64,000 bases of DNA from Limonium bicolor (GCA_023374045.1 CM041776.1:321185925-321249924), one strand, 5' to 3'; positions 13,647 through 24,628 are shown, counted from the first letter of the stretch. Translations and numbers: made by a program. Notes: generated by a model from the letters alone, not told the origin.

Positions 13647-13880
13647 CCCCCTCCGTCCCTTCTTGACCGTCTTGTTTACTATTTGGGTATGTTGTTTGAC
13701 TTCAATATTTAACATTTAAGATAATGTAATATCACAAATCTCAGTTTTGTAATTGATTCCTTATGTGATAAATATATAATGTAAAACTTAATTTCATAAA
13801 ATTAATTTATCTTTATGTTAAATATTGAAGTGGAAAAACATGCAAAAAAACACAAGAAGATCAAAGTGGGACGGAGGAAG
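13647..13880. mobile_element. Stowaway-like MITE (Tc1/mariner), 234 bp
   Basis: The left end reads CCCCCTCCGTCCCTTCTTGA and the right end, reverse-complemented, reads CTTCCTCCGTCCCACTTTGA: the CTCCGTCCC termini typical of Stowaway. TA dinucleotides flank it (13645-13646 and 13881-13882). The interior is AT-rich and non-coding. A second copy of the same family lies at 52155-52388. Confidence 0.88.
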
Positions 13881-13882
13881 TA

Positions 13883-14504
13883 AAAAACAAAATATTGGGA
13901 GATATTCATGCTATGCATGACCAATTGAGAAATATTAAGAATATAGCAAAGTTGTTATGTCATTAGGAAGAATGGCAATATACATAATATAGTATATGTG
14001 TATAAATAAGGATTATATTATTAATACAAGAGAATGGTATAATATATGTTGATATGGTATATAAAACCTCCAACTACATAAATGAGTACATATGTCAATC
14101 TATGAGTGGTCAACTCACTAACCATATCTAGCTGAATCTCAAATGTTGCAAACCAAACCAACATTTATGAATTTGAATCGAATGAGCGGTAACATTTTGT
14201 CTAAAAGGCAACATCAAAGTAAAAAGAATTTGTTAAATTTATAAACAAAACGCCAATAACAAGATTAAATCTTCATATTCTATTGTCTCATTAGTCATCA
14301 GCAAAATCAAAGAGAAATTGATACCGAATATTAAAAAGAAAGAGTAGCTCTGCTTAGTTTGTTTACAACATATATGTGGCATAATTATTTGGCAGTTATG
14401 TCTGACATAAATGTCAATGTTTGGCATATTTACCTATGTTTGTTTGTTTGTTTACAACATATATAGCTCTAGAGAAATTTATGCCTATTTTATGCTATCG
14501 CCTT
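13883..14504. other. AT-rich intergenic sequence, nothing recognised
   Basis: No gene, structured repeat or complete transposon is seen. A TTTGTTTACAACATATAT motif occurs twice (near 14359 and 14448), a small direct repeat. Confidence 0.5.
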
Positions 14505-14975
14505 TTTTCCCGCCAGTTTAGGTTGCAAATTATCGTGAGTGAAAAAGAATGAACAAACACACAAGCATGTATGCTCCTTGTTCGCCGATTAAGAGTGCAA
14601 AATTACCATAGATGAAGAGAATGACAGAGGCGTTAGCATGTATGCTCCTTGTTCACCAGTTAGGGTTGCAAAATTACCGTGTTTTGAAGAGAATGAACAA
14701 AGGTGCAGAGTAAGTATGTTCCTTGTTAGCCATTTAGGGTTTGCAAAATCATCATGATTGAAGAGAATAAGCAGAGGCGCATAGCAAGTATGTTTCTTGT
14801 TCGTCAGTCAGGGTCGCAAATGATCATAATTGAAGAGAATGAGCAGATGCGCAGAGCATGTATGTTCCTTGTTCGCGCGAGCTACAATTGCAAAATACCG
14901 TGAGTGAAGAGAACGAACATGTGACTTTGTTCGTCAGTTAGGGTTGCAAAATTACCGTGAGTGAAGAATGAGGAA
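14505..14975. repeat. degenerate minisatellite, ~65-80-bp unit, about six copies
   Basis: Each unit contains TTGTTCGCC (or a variant), then TTAGGGTTGCAAAATTACCG, then GTGAAGAGAATGA and a GCAGAGCATGTATG block. CTTGTTC-type words recur near 14578, 14647, 14722, 14797, 14863 and 14928. The units differ by substitutions and small indels, so the array is old. Confidence 0.75.
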
Positions 14976-16190
14976 AACTGTGAAATTCTTTCTTGAATTT
15001 TTTGAGTTCCTTAATTGCTCATACTCTACTTTATCATAATTTTTTTTATATAAAAATAGATAACAGTGAATGAATCGAGTGAACGGGTTAGGTGACTAGT
15101 TGAAAATAGAACATATTAATATTCATTACACATTGAATTGTGATCAAATAGTAGTTTATATTCCATTAACTTACGGTCTACTGAATTTATCAAGATTTCA
15201 GTATATACGGACCTTTGATGGTAACAAATTACTTATCTTATAACATTTGTTAGTAGTTACTTTATTTATTTTTTAATAAAATATTACTTTAAACTATAAA
15301 TTAATATTTATAATTAATAATATAGAACACAGTTAACGCACTACATATAACTAACTTATACTGCACAATGTCACACAATCACACAAATTTTTAAGACAAC
15401 TACGAATATATTAACACAGACATCTAACAGCTAAAAAAAAAAAATCATACGGCACAGTCATATGCTCGGTAGAAATATATAGAATGAATGTCAGAAAATA
15501 CAAACAACCATTACCCAATGGTATGGTGCGAATCTACCCATCCATTTAATTTGATAAAAGAAACACCAAAACAACTCAAAGGCTGCGATCACCTTAATAA
15601 CTTGCTAAATCCTACTATCGTAGACCACCTTTCAAGGAACTGCCGTCCTACGTTTTGCTGGAGAACAGAATTTACCTGTTTAGAATATTTTTTTTTTTTT
15701 TTTGAAAGATACCTGTTTGATGACCGTATTTAGGACACGTCTGACTTCAATTTTTACCGATAAATTAATTTTGATCTAGTTTTAGCATATGCCTTACATA
15801 TACTTATTTACAAAATTTAGTTTATAAAATTATTTGATCTTAATGTTTATATTGAAGTGGAAAAACTGCCATAAAAGCACACAGGACGGATAATTCACAT
15901 GGAGTACCTTTTAGAATATTTACACGTGTGAGCCCCGATTTCACAGATACAGGCCCATTCTAGATTTACCCACTTCATGTAGCTTCCTATAATTCCCCTA
16001 CTTAATCATTAGTATGACTTTCCCTACCTACTCCCTCAATAATTACGAGCTTTCTGTTCTACATATTCTGTACTATCTTTTTTATTCAGAAATCTTGAAT
16101 ATTAGTATATCATAACTTTCCTTGCTTAAGATTTATTTATTTTAAGCTCAATAATTCAAACTTTCTGTGTGTATTTTCATTACAAAATTG
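14976..16190. other. AT-rich intergenic region with a partial Stowaway-related remnant
   Basis: From about 15735 to 15892 the sequence shares with the 13647 and 52155 MITEs a GACTTCAAT-type block, TATAAAATTATTTGATCT and ATTGAAGTGGAAAAA-type blocks, and ends GGACGGA, so it is a decayed relative lacking one terminus. The 81-codon ORF at 15488-15733 runs into a T16 tract and shows no domain. The final part presumably holds the promoter of the gene that follows, but no clear TATA box can be chosen. Confidence 0.45.
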
Positions 16191-16326
16191 GGAATAACAA
16201 TTATGTTTCTCACCTTCTCGTTACCATCGTTCAACAACAAAACGTGTCCATCACCAGTGACTCAAATTACAATTTGTCCTCCAGCTTCCACTTAATATCC
16301 CGACCTTACTCTCTCTCTAGAAAAAG

Positions 16327-17306
16327 GTAATGTGATCATTTTGTTTTTCTTCTCCCCATCCATTCTCTATTTTTAGGCTTGTGGGCTTTTCTGTGCGTCT
16401 ACACATCGACTTTGAGAACCCTAGCTCTTTCTCTACTTTGACGATCCTGTGAAATTCTCACGCGTTTCATCCCAGGTTCTAATTAGAACTACTTATAATC
16501 ACCTCTCATCGTCTTTATTTTATCGGTTCGGGCTAGTCTTTTTTGAGTTTGAAATTACGATCGGAATCCTGAGTTTTAGTTGTCGGCTCATATTATTTTC
16601 GATTGTATCCGCTTTGATTCTGTAGGATATCTATGCAAGTGATTGGGAATTCGCTTGATTTGATTATGGATGTTGTAGATCTTGTAATTTAGGCTGTGGC
16701 TCTTTGTTCGGTTTCAGTTGAATTGATCTGGTTTCCCTTGTTGGATCTCATGGGTCAATTATGGGTGGATGTTAATCGCTTGGTCGATTACGATGCTTGT
16801 ATAATTGTTTTATTTCAATCTTATTCAGAATAAGATCACACATGCATACTTGTCAGTCCGTATTTCTGTAAGCTCATATCTACAAACCTTTTGCTATGAA
16901 GTTTGTCGTCTTGGTTCAGACTTTAAGTATTTCCATGGGTTAGTTATTGATTGGCTGATCTGTGAGTATTAGCTTACCTTGATAACTTTGCACGGACAAA
17001 AAGTCTTACTTGTTTGAGTACTCATAGAGTTGCAGTTCACTCCTGATGAGTATTAACTCGATCTTGTTGAATAAAAAGCATAGTCTGGTACTTGATTGAT
17101 AAAAACCTCAAGCTTGTTTATTTGAGCAATTACAGTTATGATAACATCTGCTTAATTGTTTGTGATGTTATTGGTTGTTTTTTTGCTTACTGTTGCTGTT
17201 TATTTTTCTTCTGGCTATACTTTTCTTGTGCCTAAATGTTTGGTTTGATTGTAAATGTAATGATGACTGTAATATCCTTATATTTCAGTTTCTTTCTTAT
17301 TCTCAG
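16327..17306 (+). other. probable intron in the 5' leader of the coiled-coil gene
   Basis: A CT-rich stretch typical of plant 5' leaders ends AAAAAG|GTAATG at 16326/16327. A pyrimidine-rich TTTCTTTCTTATTCTCAG ends at 17306. The T-rich composition between them suits a leader intron. An alternative acceptor TATTTCAG ends at 17288. The downstream leader (17307-17818) contains a 50-codon upstream ORF at 17399-17551 starting MGECKDCGKSG. Splice sites are inferred from consensus only. Confidence 0.5.
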
Positions 17307-17818
17307 CCAGAAGCCTATCTAATGTGAGCTTTCTCAACGCTACCAAGTCGGCGGCGTGTCAGTTCGCGTCAAGTTATTGGCATTTGATGCTTGTTAGATG
17401 GGTGAATGCAAGGACTGTGGAAAATCTGGTAGTATGTATGCAATTCAGGAATCTGTTAAAACATACCAGTTCTCTCTTTTTCTCTCCCCAGTTGTCTCTG
17501 TTTGGGATTGTGTCATCCGTAAACGAAGGTATTCCTTTAAACCTGATTGGGTGTAGCGGTTAGGCATCTTTTGTTAATTTCCATAGAAATTAGATCCTGA
17601 GAAGACTATTTAACTTAGGATTTCAACAAGAAATACTTCTGTCTTATAGGGAAGGAGAAGGAAGAGGAAAATAATGTAAGAAGGGACACAAAAATATTAG
17701 GTGGAAAAATGTATACATGAAAGTAGTATGTTATCAAGCTGAAAACAAGAGTTGAGGCCACATATAATTTGTAGCTTAGAGGAGAGGATTGATATTGACA
17801 ACGTTTCGGGGCCTGAAC

Positions 17819-18494
17819 ATGGATCCGGCTGCGAAACTGATGCATGCAAAAAAGGCGAAAAAGAAGCAAGTGAAGGATGAAATGGACCGAATCAAGCAAG
17901 CAGAAAAGAAGAGACGGCGGCTGGAGAAAGCCCTTGCTACATCAGCAGCAATCCGTGTGGAGCTGGAGAAGAAAGCAGATGAAGAAAGAAGAGCAACAGA
18001 GGTTAGATGAAGAAGGGGCGGCCATAGCTGAGGCTGTTGCTCTGCACGTGCTTCTTGGTGAAGATTCTGACGAGTCTTGCAAGACAGTTCTTCAGGAAGA
18101 TGGTAAGGAGTTTGACCCGTGGAATTATGGCGGTGCCAACATTGGCCTTTTCATGAACAATGGGAGGTCATCTCTCTCGAATGAAACCCGACAAGATTGC
18201 CCTTCAGAGGGCAGCATGGGAGGAGGAGAAGGTGGTCTGATTTTTAGTGGGGATGAATACGGTAGTGGGTACGATTGGAATAATATTGGGTACTGTGGGA
18301 ACTGGTCGAACCACCCATCAGCTGGATCTCCAGAGGGAGGGAGTTTTTACCTGCCATCGTACCTTGTTGAGGATTCATCTTGGGGCTCTGCTGATGATAT
18401 ATCCGCTGGTCTGATTGCTGCTCAGGCTGTTTCTTCTTCGCTCCAGATTGGGGAAGATTCAGCTGTTGGCTCGGTTTTCTTCGATGGATACTGA
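17819..18494 (+). CDS. basic coiled-coil protein of unknown function, frame broken by an apparent indel
   Basis: From ATG 17819 the first 51 codons encode a strongly basic, charged helix: MDPAAKLMHAKKAKKKQ, then RIKQAEKKRRRLEKALA. This looks like a coiled coil with possible nuclear targeting. In this frame translation stops at 18008-18010. The continuation lies in the next frame from about 17973: an EEQQRLDEEGAAIAEAVALH segment, an acidic GEDSDES stretch, then a Gly/Ser/Asn/Trp-rich tail ending SVFFDGY at 18491. The change falls in an A-rich AAGAAAGCAG site (17969-17978), too short for an intron, so there is one extra base or a loss of two. Read across it, the product would be about 224 residues. 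An in-frame TAG at 17777-17779 supports the start. AATAAA at 18782-18787 may be the polyadenylation signal. The abrupt swap from one coherent protein texture to another suggests a real gene with a recent mutation or a sequence error. I do not recognise a named family. Confidence 0.65.
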
Positions 18495-18849
18495 TTTTCG
18501 CCCAGCGGCAAGCCCCCCTATGATGATTTCGAGGATCACAGAGTAATTTCCTAGCGGAAGTATTTACATGTGATTACTATCAAACACTGAGAGCGTGCCT
18601 TGTATTGTATCTCTGGTGTCTGCTTCTATTTAGTTGTTTGCTGATTTCTGTGGTTTTTTTCTTGTTATTTTCCGTTTGGGTGGGTTTCTTTCTTCCCAGA
18701 TGTTGGCTCTTCTTCCTTTCGTTGTTAGTGGTGATTCGGTTGAGACTTCATTGTGCTTGTTTTCGCCATTTTATCCAACTCAATAAAGAGGGCATTATAT
18801 GCTGTCTTGATTATCGTTGACTACTTGGGTTGAACGGATTTATGGTAGA

Positions 18850-20963
18850 AGAATTCGGTCTATGTTGCTCTGTTTCTTGTAATTCAAATCCTTGACAATT
18901 TTTGGAACTCCACCATGTATATTTACTCCTACTATTTGGACATGTCGTTATAAGATAATAATTGGACTGGGGAGTATTATACTGTCGTAATGGTTTTTTA
19001 TTTTCTCGAAAATAATTCAGTCGGGACAGAGAAGATTACACGTTCTCGAAAATCATTCGCAACCATCTTTGCACTATCTAATAGTAGCACTTTGAGCCCT
19101 TAACACCAAATGTTCCCAAATGTTAAGTTCAACAGATGCCCTTTAAACCATATATGCATTAGCTAGATGTTTTTTTAGTATATATGTATTTGATATGAAC
19201 ATTTGAATTAGGTGAAGTGAGTGATATAGATGTACCCTAATATAAGAGACATGTCGGATTATGGTTAGAATGATGACCGAGTTTCGATTGATAAATTCTT
19301 AAAACTTTTCGATCAAGATGCATGTGTTAAACTAGACTTGCGTGGCAATGATAAAGTAAAGAAACAATAGACACAACCAATTGGGAAAATTTAAACTTTT
19401 CTTCTGTACCTATCACAAAAATGGCTAACTTTTTTTAAAAGTGGCTTAAAGTTAAGCATAATAACAATATTGAGACCCTAAATGAATCTTTCTCATAATA
19501 CGGTAGTGGGTAAGTTTTAAACTTAAAATTTTTGGTTCTAAGGTATCACTCGAGGAGTTGACACAAAAATTACTAACCTAAAGACACTACCGACCAAGCC
19601 AAGAACTTGGCACAAAAATTACTAACCTACAAGAAACTTAGCAGCATAAGTTGGATTAAATTAATTACACTCACACAAACAACTTCTTTGCTCTTCAACA
19701 CTCATGGCAGTTTAACAGTACACTAGCCCACTCGACCACTCAGAGTTCAATCAGTTAACCAGTTACACCCAAATCTAGAAACTCCTGACAACTGCAAAGA
19801 TAGTTTATCATACTTGTGTAACCAAAAAATTACTACTAATTACTAATTAGCATAATCTCTATGTAAGTCACCAAGACCGACTATATAATAATATCTAACT
19901 ACTTTTTATCACTTCACTAATAAGAACATTATTGTAATCGGCATCCAAAGTGGAGCACTACTTTTGTTCTCCCTTGCAGAATATGATAATGGTATTATTA
20001 ATGTCCTTTGTACAGTGGTTGGTGCCCGTGCCTTTGGTGGTATATGATAATGTTATGTACTACTACTCATGTGTCATCGATCCTTTTCTTATTGTCCCGA
20101 TAACCAACTGTAAAGCACTTTTGGGACGAACGTGATTATCAAACAAAATTGACTCTAGATTAGTAAGCCAGCTGAAGAATGTCGATGGCGGAGAGGGCAC
20201 ATTGTACTTCCACTTGCTTTTATAAGAATATTTTAAAGAGAAAGAAGAAAACTCCCCCACTGAAATTGCCTTCTGTGTTCTTTTATCTTTTTTTTTCTTT
20301 TCAAAAAAAAAAACAAATACTACATTTTTTTTTGGAAACGGAGGGAGTCTCCGCCGGTGGGAGAAGGAGAAAGAAGACGTGCAAAAAGGTAATACGTCCT
20401 CTTTGGGTTAAATTAAAACACAGAATAATGGTAGAGAGATAGAGAGTGCTAGCTCCTCTGGTTGGGGATAATAATAATAATAATAATGGCGTATTTTAAA
20501 AGAATGACAATGTTGCTAATCACCGCCCCTTTCTTTTGGAGCGGCAGCAGCAGTAGTAGTTCCGACAATACAACGTGATCCTCTTGTTCTTCGCTTCCTT
20601 GTGACATCAAGAGAAGATGTACAACTACTATCTTTTATTTTATAGTATTTAAGTAAGGATGTGAATGTGTTGGCGACTGGCGGAGGCTCGTGATCGATGA
20701 TGAACTAACTCACTACTACGTACTGTCGACATTCAATTCATGTAATTTGTTCGTTTTTTAAGAAAGACAAAATCGTTTCTTAATTTGAACTTGCAGAAAA
20801 CGCACTCCCTTAGATCTGCATATACAAATTTGGGAGGCAAAGCTGGATTAAGCACGAGTATATATACACACTAACATAGATCGAGTATGGTTAGCAACTC
20901 AGTCTTTACCTCAGGTGATAGGCTTATAAGTTTGTTAGAACTGCTTAGCTATAGCCGACACCC
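18850..20963. other. intergenic region, mostly nothing recognised
   Basis: After the 3' end of the coiled-coil gene there is no convincing gene. Visible items are a short repeated ACACAAAAATTACTAACCTA motif (near 19560 and 19609), an (ATA/AAT)n microsatellite at about 20468-20487, and an A-rich to CGGAGGGAGT transition near 20339, which may be the end of a decayed MITE. The ORFs at 20063-20442 are low complexity. The last ~100 bp before 20964 may belong to the 3' LTR of the old copia element described below. Confidence 0.4.
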
Positions 20964-21148
20964 TAGTGAATTAAGGTAATAGAACAGCGTCGAAAGAAAG
21001 TTCTGTAAATATCTTCATACATATTATATTAAGGAACGGGACTAGTGTATATATAAGTTACAGTGTGAAGAATCTAGAAACATAAAAGACTAGACCGATA
21101 CAAGTACGGGCCGGACTATACAATCGTGGGCCGGACTATGGTCCACTA
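20964..21148 (-). repeat. 3' LTR of the short copia element (185 bp)
   Basis: Plus-strand termini are TAGTGAATTAAGG and GGTCCACTA, so the inverted ends are TAGTG/CACTA. In element orientation a short purine tract, TTGGGGAA, precedes it. The pol frame reads through that tract and stops inside this LTR at 21136. Confidence 0.92.
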
Positions 21149-21744
21149 TTCCCCAACGTTCCGAAATCAGTCTCGACGAGAGACATTTGGGAACGAAGCA
21201 AAGAGAATCGTCCTCTAGCTAGGGTTTTCGTCAAAATATCTGCGATTTGTGCGTCGGTGGGAAGAAATTCAATTTGAAGGCTGCGGTTTCGAATTCGTTC
21301 TCGTACGAAGAAGAAGTCCACTGCGACATGCTTAGCACGGTTATGGAACACTGGATTGGAGGCAAGGTAAGTAGCTCCGATGTTGTCGCATTTCAAGATT
21401 GGATTTTGATGTAGTCGGATGCCTAACTCCGTGAGTAATTTCTGAATCCACAACGCTTCTGAGGTTGCTGTAGCTAGCGCCTTGAATTCAGCTTCGGTTG
21501 ACGACCTAGCCACCGTGCGTTGTTTCCGGGAACTCCACGAGACAAGGGCGTTGCCTAGAAAAATCATGAAGCCCGCAGTAGAGTGACGATCCGACAAAGA
21601 TCCAGCCCAATCAGAGTCGGAAAATATGATCAGCGCACCCAGAGAAGAAGAAGAAGGGAAGAATAACCCAAGATTGACGGTTCCCCTGAGGTAACGAAGT
21701 ATCCGTTTAGCTGCTGTCCAGTGGATTTCTTTTGGTTCATGCAT
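21136..21744 (-). pseudogene. copia RNase H
   Basis: A 202-codon open frame with the copia RNase H signatures: SDSDWAGSLSDRHSTAGFM, VSWSSRKQRTVARSSTEAEF, LKCDNIGATYLASNPVFHNR, KHVAVDFFFVRE and ADILTKTL. This enzyme would degrade the RNA of the RNA:DNA hybrid. The first catalytic Asp (DSDWAG), the Glu of STEAE and the Asp of KCDN are all present. The frame is offset from the reverse transcriptase by a small indel, and its stop codon lies inside the 3' LTR. Confidence 0.9.
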
Positions 21745-21773
21745 GTGCTGACTTATACGGTTAACTACATAGC

Positions 21774-22804
21774 TTATATCTGGCCTCGTAAGGCTAGATA
21801 TTGTAAACTCCCAACCACACTTCTGAAATCTGTAACCTTAGGATAGACTGGGGAGGTAGTGGTGTCTAAGATTTGGGAGTCAAGCATAGGTGTTGAGACA
21901 GGTTTGGAATTGTACATTTGAGTGCGTGTAAGAAGATCTTTGATGTAATGTGCTTGAGATAGAGTCAGACCATGTGAGTTTCTAGTGGCGGTGATGCCCA
22001 TAAAATAGCTTAAAGGGCCAAGATCTTTTAGGGGAAATTCAGAGGCTAGGGATCTGGTGAGTTTTTCAATTAGAGAGAGATGAGAGGCGGTGACCAGGAT
22101 ATCGTCAACATAGATCAAAAGGTAGACATTATCAGATCCATTAATATATGTAAAAAGAGATGGGTCTGACTGTGAGGCTGTAAAACCAATGTGAATTAGA
22201 TAGTTGCTCAATCTAGAGAACCAGGCCCTAGGGGATTGTTTGAGGTCGTAGAGGGATCTTTGTAATTTGCAAACATGGTGAGGAAGGAGAGGATTAGTAA
22301 AACCAGTAGGTTGTTTAATGTAAACATCGTCTTCTAAATTCCCATGGAGGAAGGCGTTGTCAATGTCAAACTGTTTAATAGGCCAGCCATTTGCAACTGC
22401 TATAGTTAAAACAACTCTGATAGTGGCTGGTTTAACAACTGGGCTGTAGGTTTCTGAATAATCCACCCCGTGAGTCTGTCCAAAACCTTGGGCCACGAGA
22501 CGGGCTTTTTCTTCTCTCTAAATCACCATTTGCATGTCTCTTTGTTTTTAGCACCCATTTGGTGCCCAACACATTCATAAAAGGTTGATAAGGGACCAAA
22601 CGCCAAGTGTTGTTTTTTTTTGAGAGCTTGATATTCTGCATTGATAGCATTTTGCCACTCAGGGAATTTAATAGCCTGTCTGTATGTGGGAGAGTCAGGG
22701 ATAGGGGTAGGATTGGGTAGAGCAATGGTGTTATGCAGCCAAGGGATAGTACCATCGGTTCTTGTTTTGGGCTTGAGAGAATTTGTTTGTTTCCTTGTTA
22801 CCAT
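21774..22804 (-). pseudogene. copia reverse transcriptase, frame-disrupted
   Basis: The N-terminal palm region lies in shifted frames (22804-22523), including EWQNAINAEYQAL, the usual start of the RVT_2 domain. The main open stretch 22496-21774 carries DIDNAFLHGNL, KLQRSLYDLKQSPRAW, the catalytic YVDDILV motif and a DLGPLSYFMGI block, all diagnostic of copia reverse transcriptase. A single-base disruption near 21785-21790 cuts this frame from the RNase H frame, and further breaks lie near 22500-22530. The open stretch is long for a dead element, in line with a fairly recent insertion. Confidence 0.9.
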
Positions 22805-22867
22805 GGGGTGAGTGGAAACTGGAGGAGGATCAGGTAGCTCTGGGGAAATGGTGATGGAGTAGGATTG

Positions 22868-23998
22868 TTATTTTATATGTGAGTTGTGAGAGGTAGCAGG
22901 ACTGGAATTATCAGAGGTGGTTGGACTAGGATTGTTAGTTTCTGTGGAGTTGTGAGAGGTGGCAGGAGTGGGACTGTCAAAGGTAGCAGGTGCTCCTGTG
23001 GATGTAGGGGAGGTAGAGGATGTAGGAGCATCTAGTATGAGAGGAATGAGTAAATTTGTAACAGTGGAAGACTCTGGAGAAGAAGTTTGTGGAATTTGAG
23101 GTTGTGAAAAAGGGAACACTGTTTCTTGAAACATTACATCCCTAGAAATGTAGAGCATGTGTGTAGTTTTGTCTAGACAAAGGTATCCTGTGGAGTTTTC
23201 AGAATATCCTAGAAAAATGCATTCATTGGAACGGAAGGCTAATTTGTGTGTGTTGAAGGGCCTTAGATTAGGCCAGCAACTGCAACCAAAAATGCGAAGG
23301 TTAGTGAGATCAGGTTGTTTGTTGTAGAGCTTATAAAAGGGTGTGGAGAGGGAAAGAGCTTTAGTGGGAGTGCGGTTCATTAGTTAAACAGAGGTTTTGA
23401 AGGCATAGGACCAAAAGGTCATGGGTAGAGAGGAGTGAGATAATAGGCAAAGGGCTTTGTCAACCACATATCGAATTTTGCTTTCCACTGATCCATTTTG
23501 TTGGTGCGAATGAGGGCATGTATATCGATGTTTAATCCCATTTGCTTGAAAAATGAATCCAAAACCCTAAATTCTCACCCTCTGTCTGTCTGAATCTGTT
23601 TAATGGTAGTATCAAATTGATTTTTGACCATGGTGCAAAAGGTAGGCAGAAGAATAGCGACATCAGATTTATTTTTAAGTGGATAAAGCCACATGTATCT
23701 AGAACAATCGTCAACAATCAACATGAAGTAGTAATAACCATCCTGAGAGACACAATAAGCTGGACCCCAAAGGTCAACAAACAATAGTTCAAAACATCTA
23801 GAAGATGTAGAGTCTGAATGAAAATGAGGTAGAGCATGAAATTTGCCCTGACAACAGGCAGTACAAACTTCTTTATTGTCATATCTAGTAACTGGTAATT
23901 GAAAACTTGTAAGTAAATATCTGGTGATGGGAGCACTAGGGTGACCAAAACGAGCATGCCATGTACAACCAAAAATGAGAGAAAAAAAAGGAAAGGAT
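22868..23998 (-). pseudogene. copia pre-integrase and integrase remnant
   Basis: Read on the minus strand, a GAG-pre-integrase segment (WHARFGHPSA, then a CTACCQGK zinc-binding-like motif) is followed by the integrase core (VDLWGPAYC, MLIVDDCSRYMWLYPLK) at 23784-23578. After frame breaks near 23575-23380, the integrase C-terminal part follows: MNRTPTKALSLSTPF, FGCSCWPNLRP and FLGYSENSTGYLC at 23380-22868, then a Ser/Thr/Pro-rich linker. The reading frame changes several times. In the life cycle this enzyme would insert the cDNA, but no single intact enzyme is encoded. Confidence 0.85.
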
Positions 23999-24020
23999 CA
24001 GAGGGGTTAACCGAGGAGTT

Positions 24021-24032
24021 GCTCTGATACCA
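24021..24032 (-). other. primer binding site, tRNA-iMet
   Basis: The minus strand reads TGGTATCAGAGC directly after the LTR, the standard initiator-methionine tRNA complement of plant copia elements. Confidence 0.93.
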
Positions 24033-24226
24033 TAGTGAATTAAGGCAATAGAACAGTGTAGAAAGAAAATTCTGTAAAATATCTTCATACATATTACATT
24101 AAGGAACGGGACTAGTGTATATATAAGTTACAGTGTGAAGAATCTAGAAACATAAAAAGACTAGACCGATATACAAGTACGGGCCGGACTATACAATCGT
24201 GGGCCGCTATGGACTATGGTCCACTA
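24033..24226 (-). repeat. 5' LTR of the short copia element (194 bp)
   Basis: This is the second copy of the 20964-21148 LTR. It is slightly longer because of small insertions, including one of about 5 bp near 24206. The primer site abuts it at 24021-24032. Confidence 0.92.
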
Positions 24227-24231
24227 CACCC

Positions 24232-24303
24232 AACATGTCACTTAACAGAAGAAAAAAAAAGATCACTTATAGCTTCATTGTTGTTTATTTTAGTTAACCC
24301 TAT
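24232..24303 (-). repeat. 3' LTR fragment of the old copia element (continuation)
   Basis: TTAACCCTATAATAC next to the 24309 insertion matches TAACCCTATAATAC at 42911-42924 in the 5' LTR. The rest aligns only weakly, e.g. ATGTCACTTAACAGAAG against ATGTGTAGTTGTTAAGGAAG. The 3.3 kb copia element seems to have landed inside this LTR, so a further piece should lie just left of 20959; I cannot fix that edge. Confidence 0.5.
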
Positions 24304-24308
24304 AATAC

Positions 24309-24598
24309 TGATAGGACCACAGTAAGGAATGAGGTTAGTTTGGGAAAAAGGGTTAGTGGTTGTCCCTTGCCCAAGGTAATATTTCCTAGTGTTGGCTATT
24401 TAAAGAAATAGTAGTGTAGCTTAGGACATCAAGTAGAATATTCACGTTTTTGGCCTCTTAGAGGAATAGGCAGGGTTTCCCTGATTAGGCAGGTTTAATT
24501 CTTGATTTTATCTTTCCTTTTCCATCTTGTTACGTAATCGGTTCAATTCCAGATTTTGTTCTTGTGTTTCGTTGAATCAATTATACATACTTCCATCA
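24309..24598 (+). repeat. 5' LTR of the 2.2 kb non-autonomous element (290 bp)
   Basis: TG...CA termini. The second copy is at 26246-26534. The primer site begins three bases after its end. Confidence 0.93.
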
Positions 24599-24600
24599 AT

Positions 24601-24613
24601 TGGTATCAGAGCC
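24601..24613 (+). other. primer binding site, tRNA-iMet
   Basis: TGGTATCAGAGCC starts two bases after the LTR end (CCATCA, then AT). Confidence 0.92.
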
Positions 24614-24628
24614 ATACGGTCCTCTAGG

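Larger units (their letters stand above)
20964..24226 (-). mobile_element. short Ty1/copia (Ale/Retrofit-like) element, gag-protease deleted, 3263 bp
   Basis: A complete insertion: LTRs at 20964-21148 and 24033-24226 and a perfect 5-bp duplication CACCC at 20959-20963 and 24227-24231. On the minus strand the order is LTR, tRNA-iMet primer site, GAG-pre-integrase and integrase core, reverse transcriptase, RNase H, purine tract, LTR. Only about 60 bp separate the primer site from the pre-integrase motif WHARFGHPSA, whereas intact copia elements have gag and protease there, so that block is deleted. The LTRs differ by about five substitutions and four small indels by my reading, so the insertion is fairly young. 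The short LTRs and RT motifs suit the Ale/Retrofit group. Confidence 0.92.

Noticed and set aside
17877..17972. N-terminal part of the 205-codon ORF that starts at 17877
   Set aside because: Before about 17973 this frame is a shadow of the basic coiled-coil frame; only the part after the break is taken as coding.
18605..18820. 71-codon hydrophobic ORF downstream of the coiled-coil gene
   Set aside because: It lies in the T-rich 3' untranslated region before AATAAA; the hydrophobic residues come from the T-rich composition.
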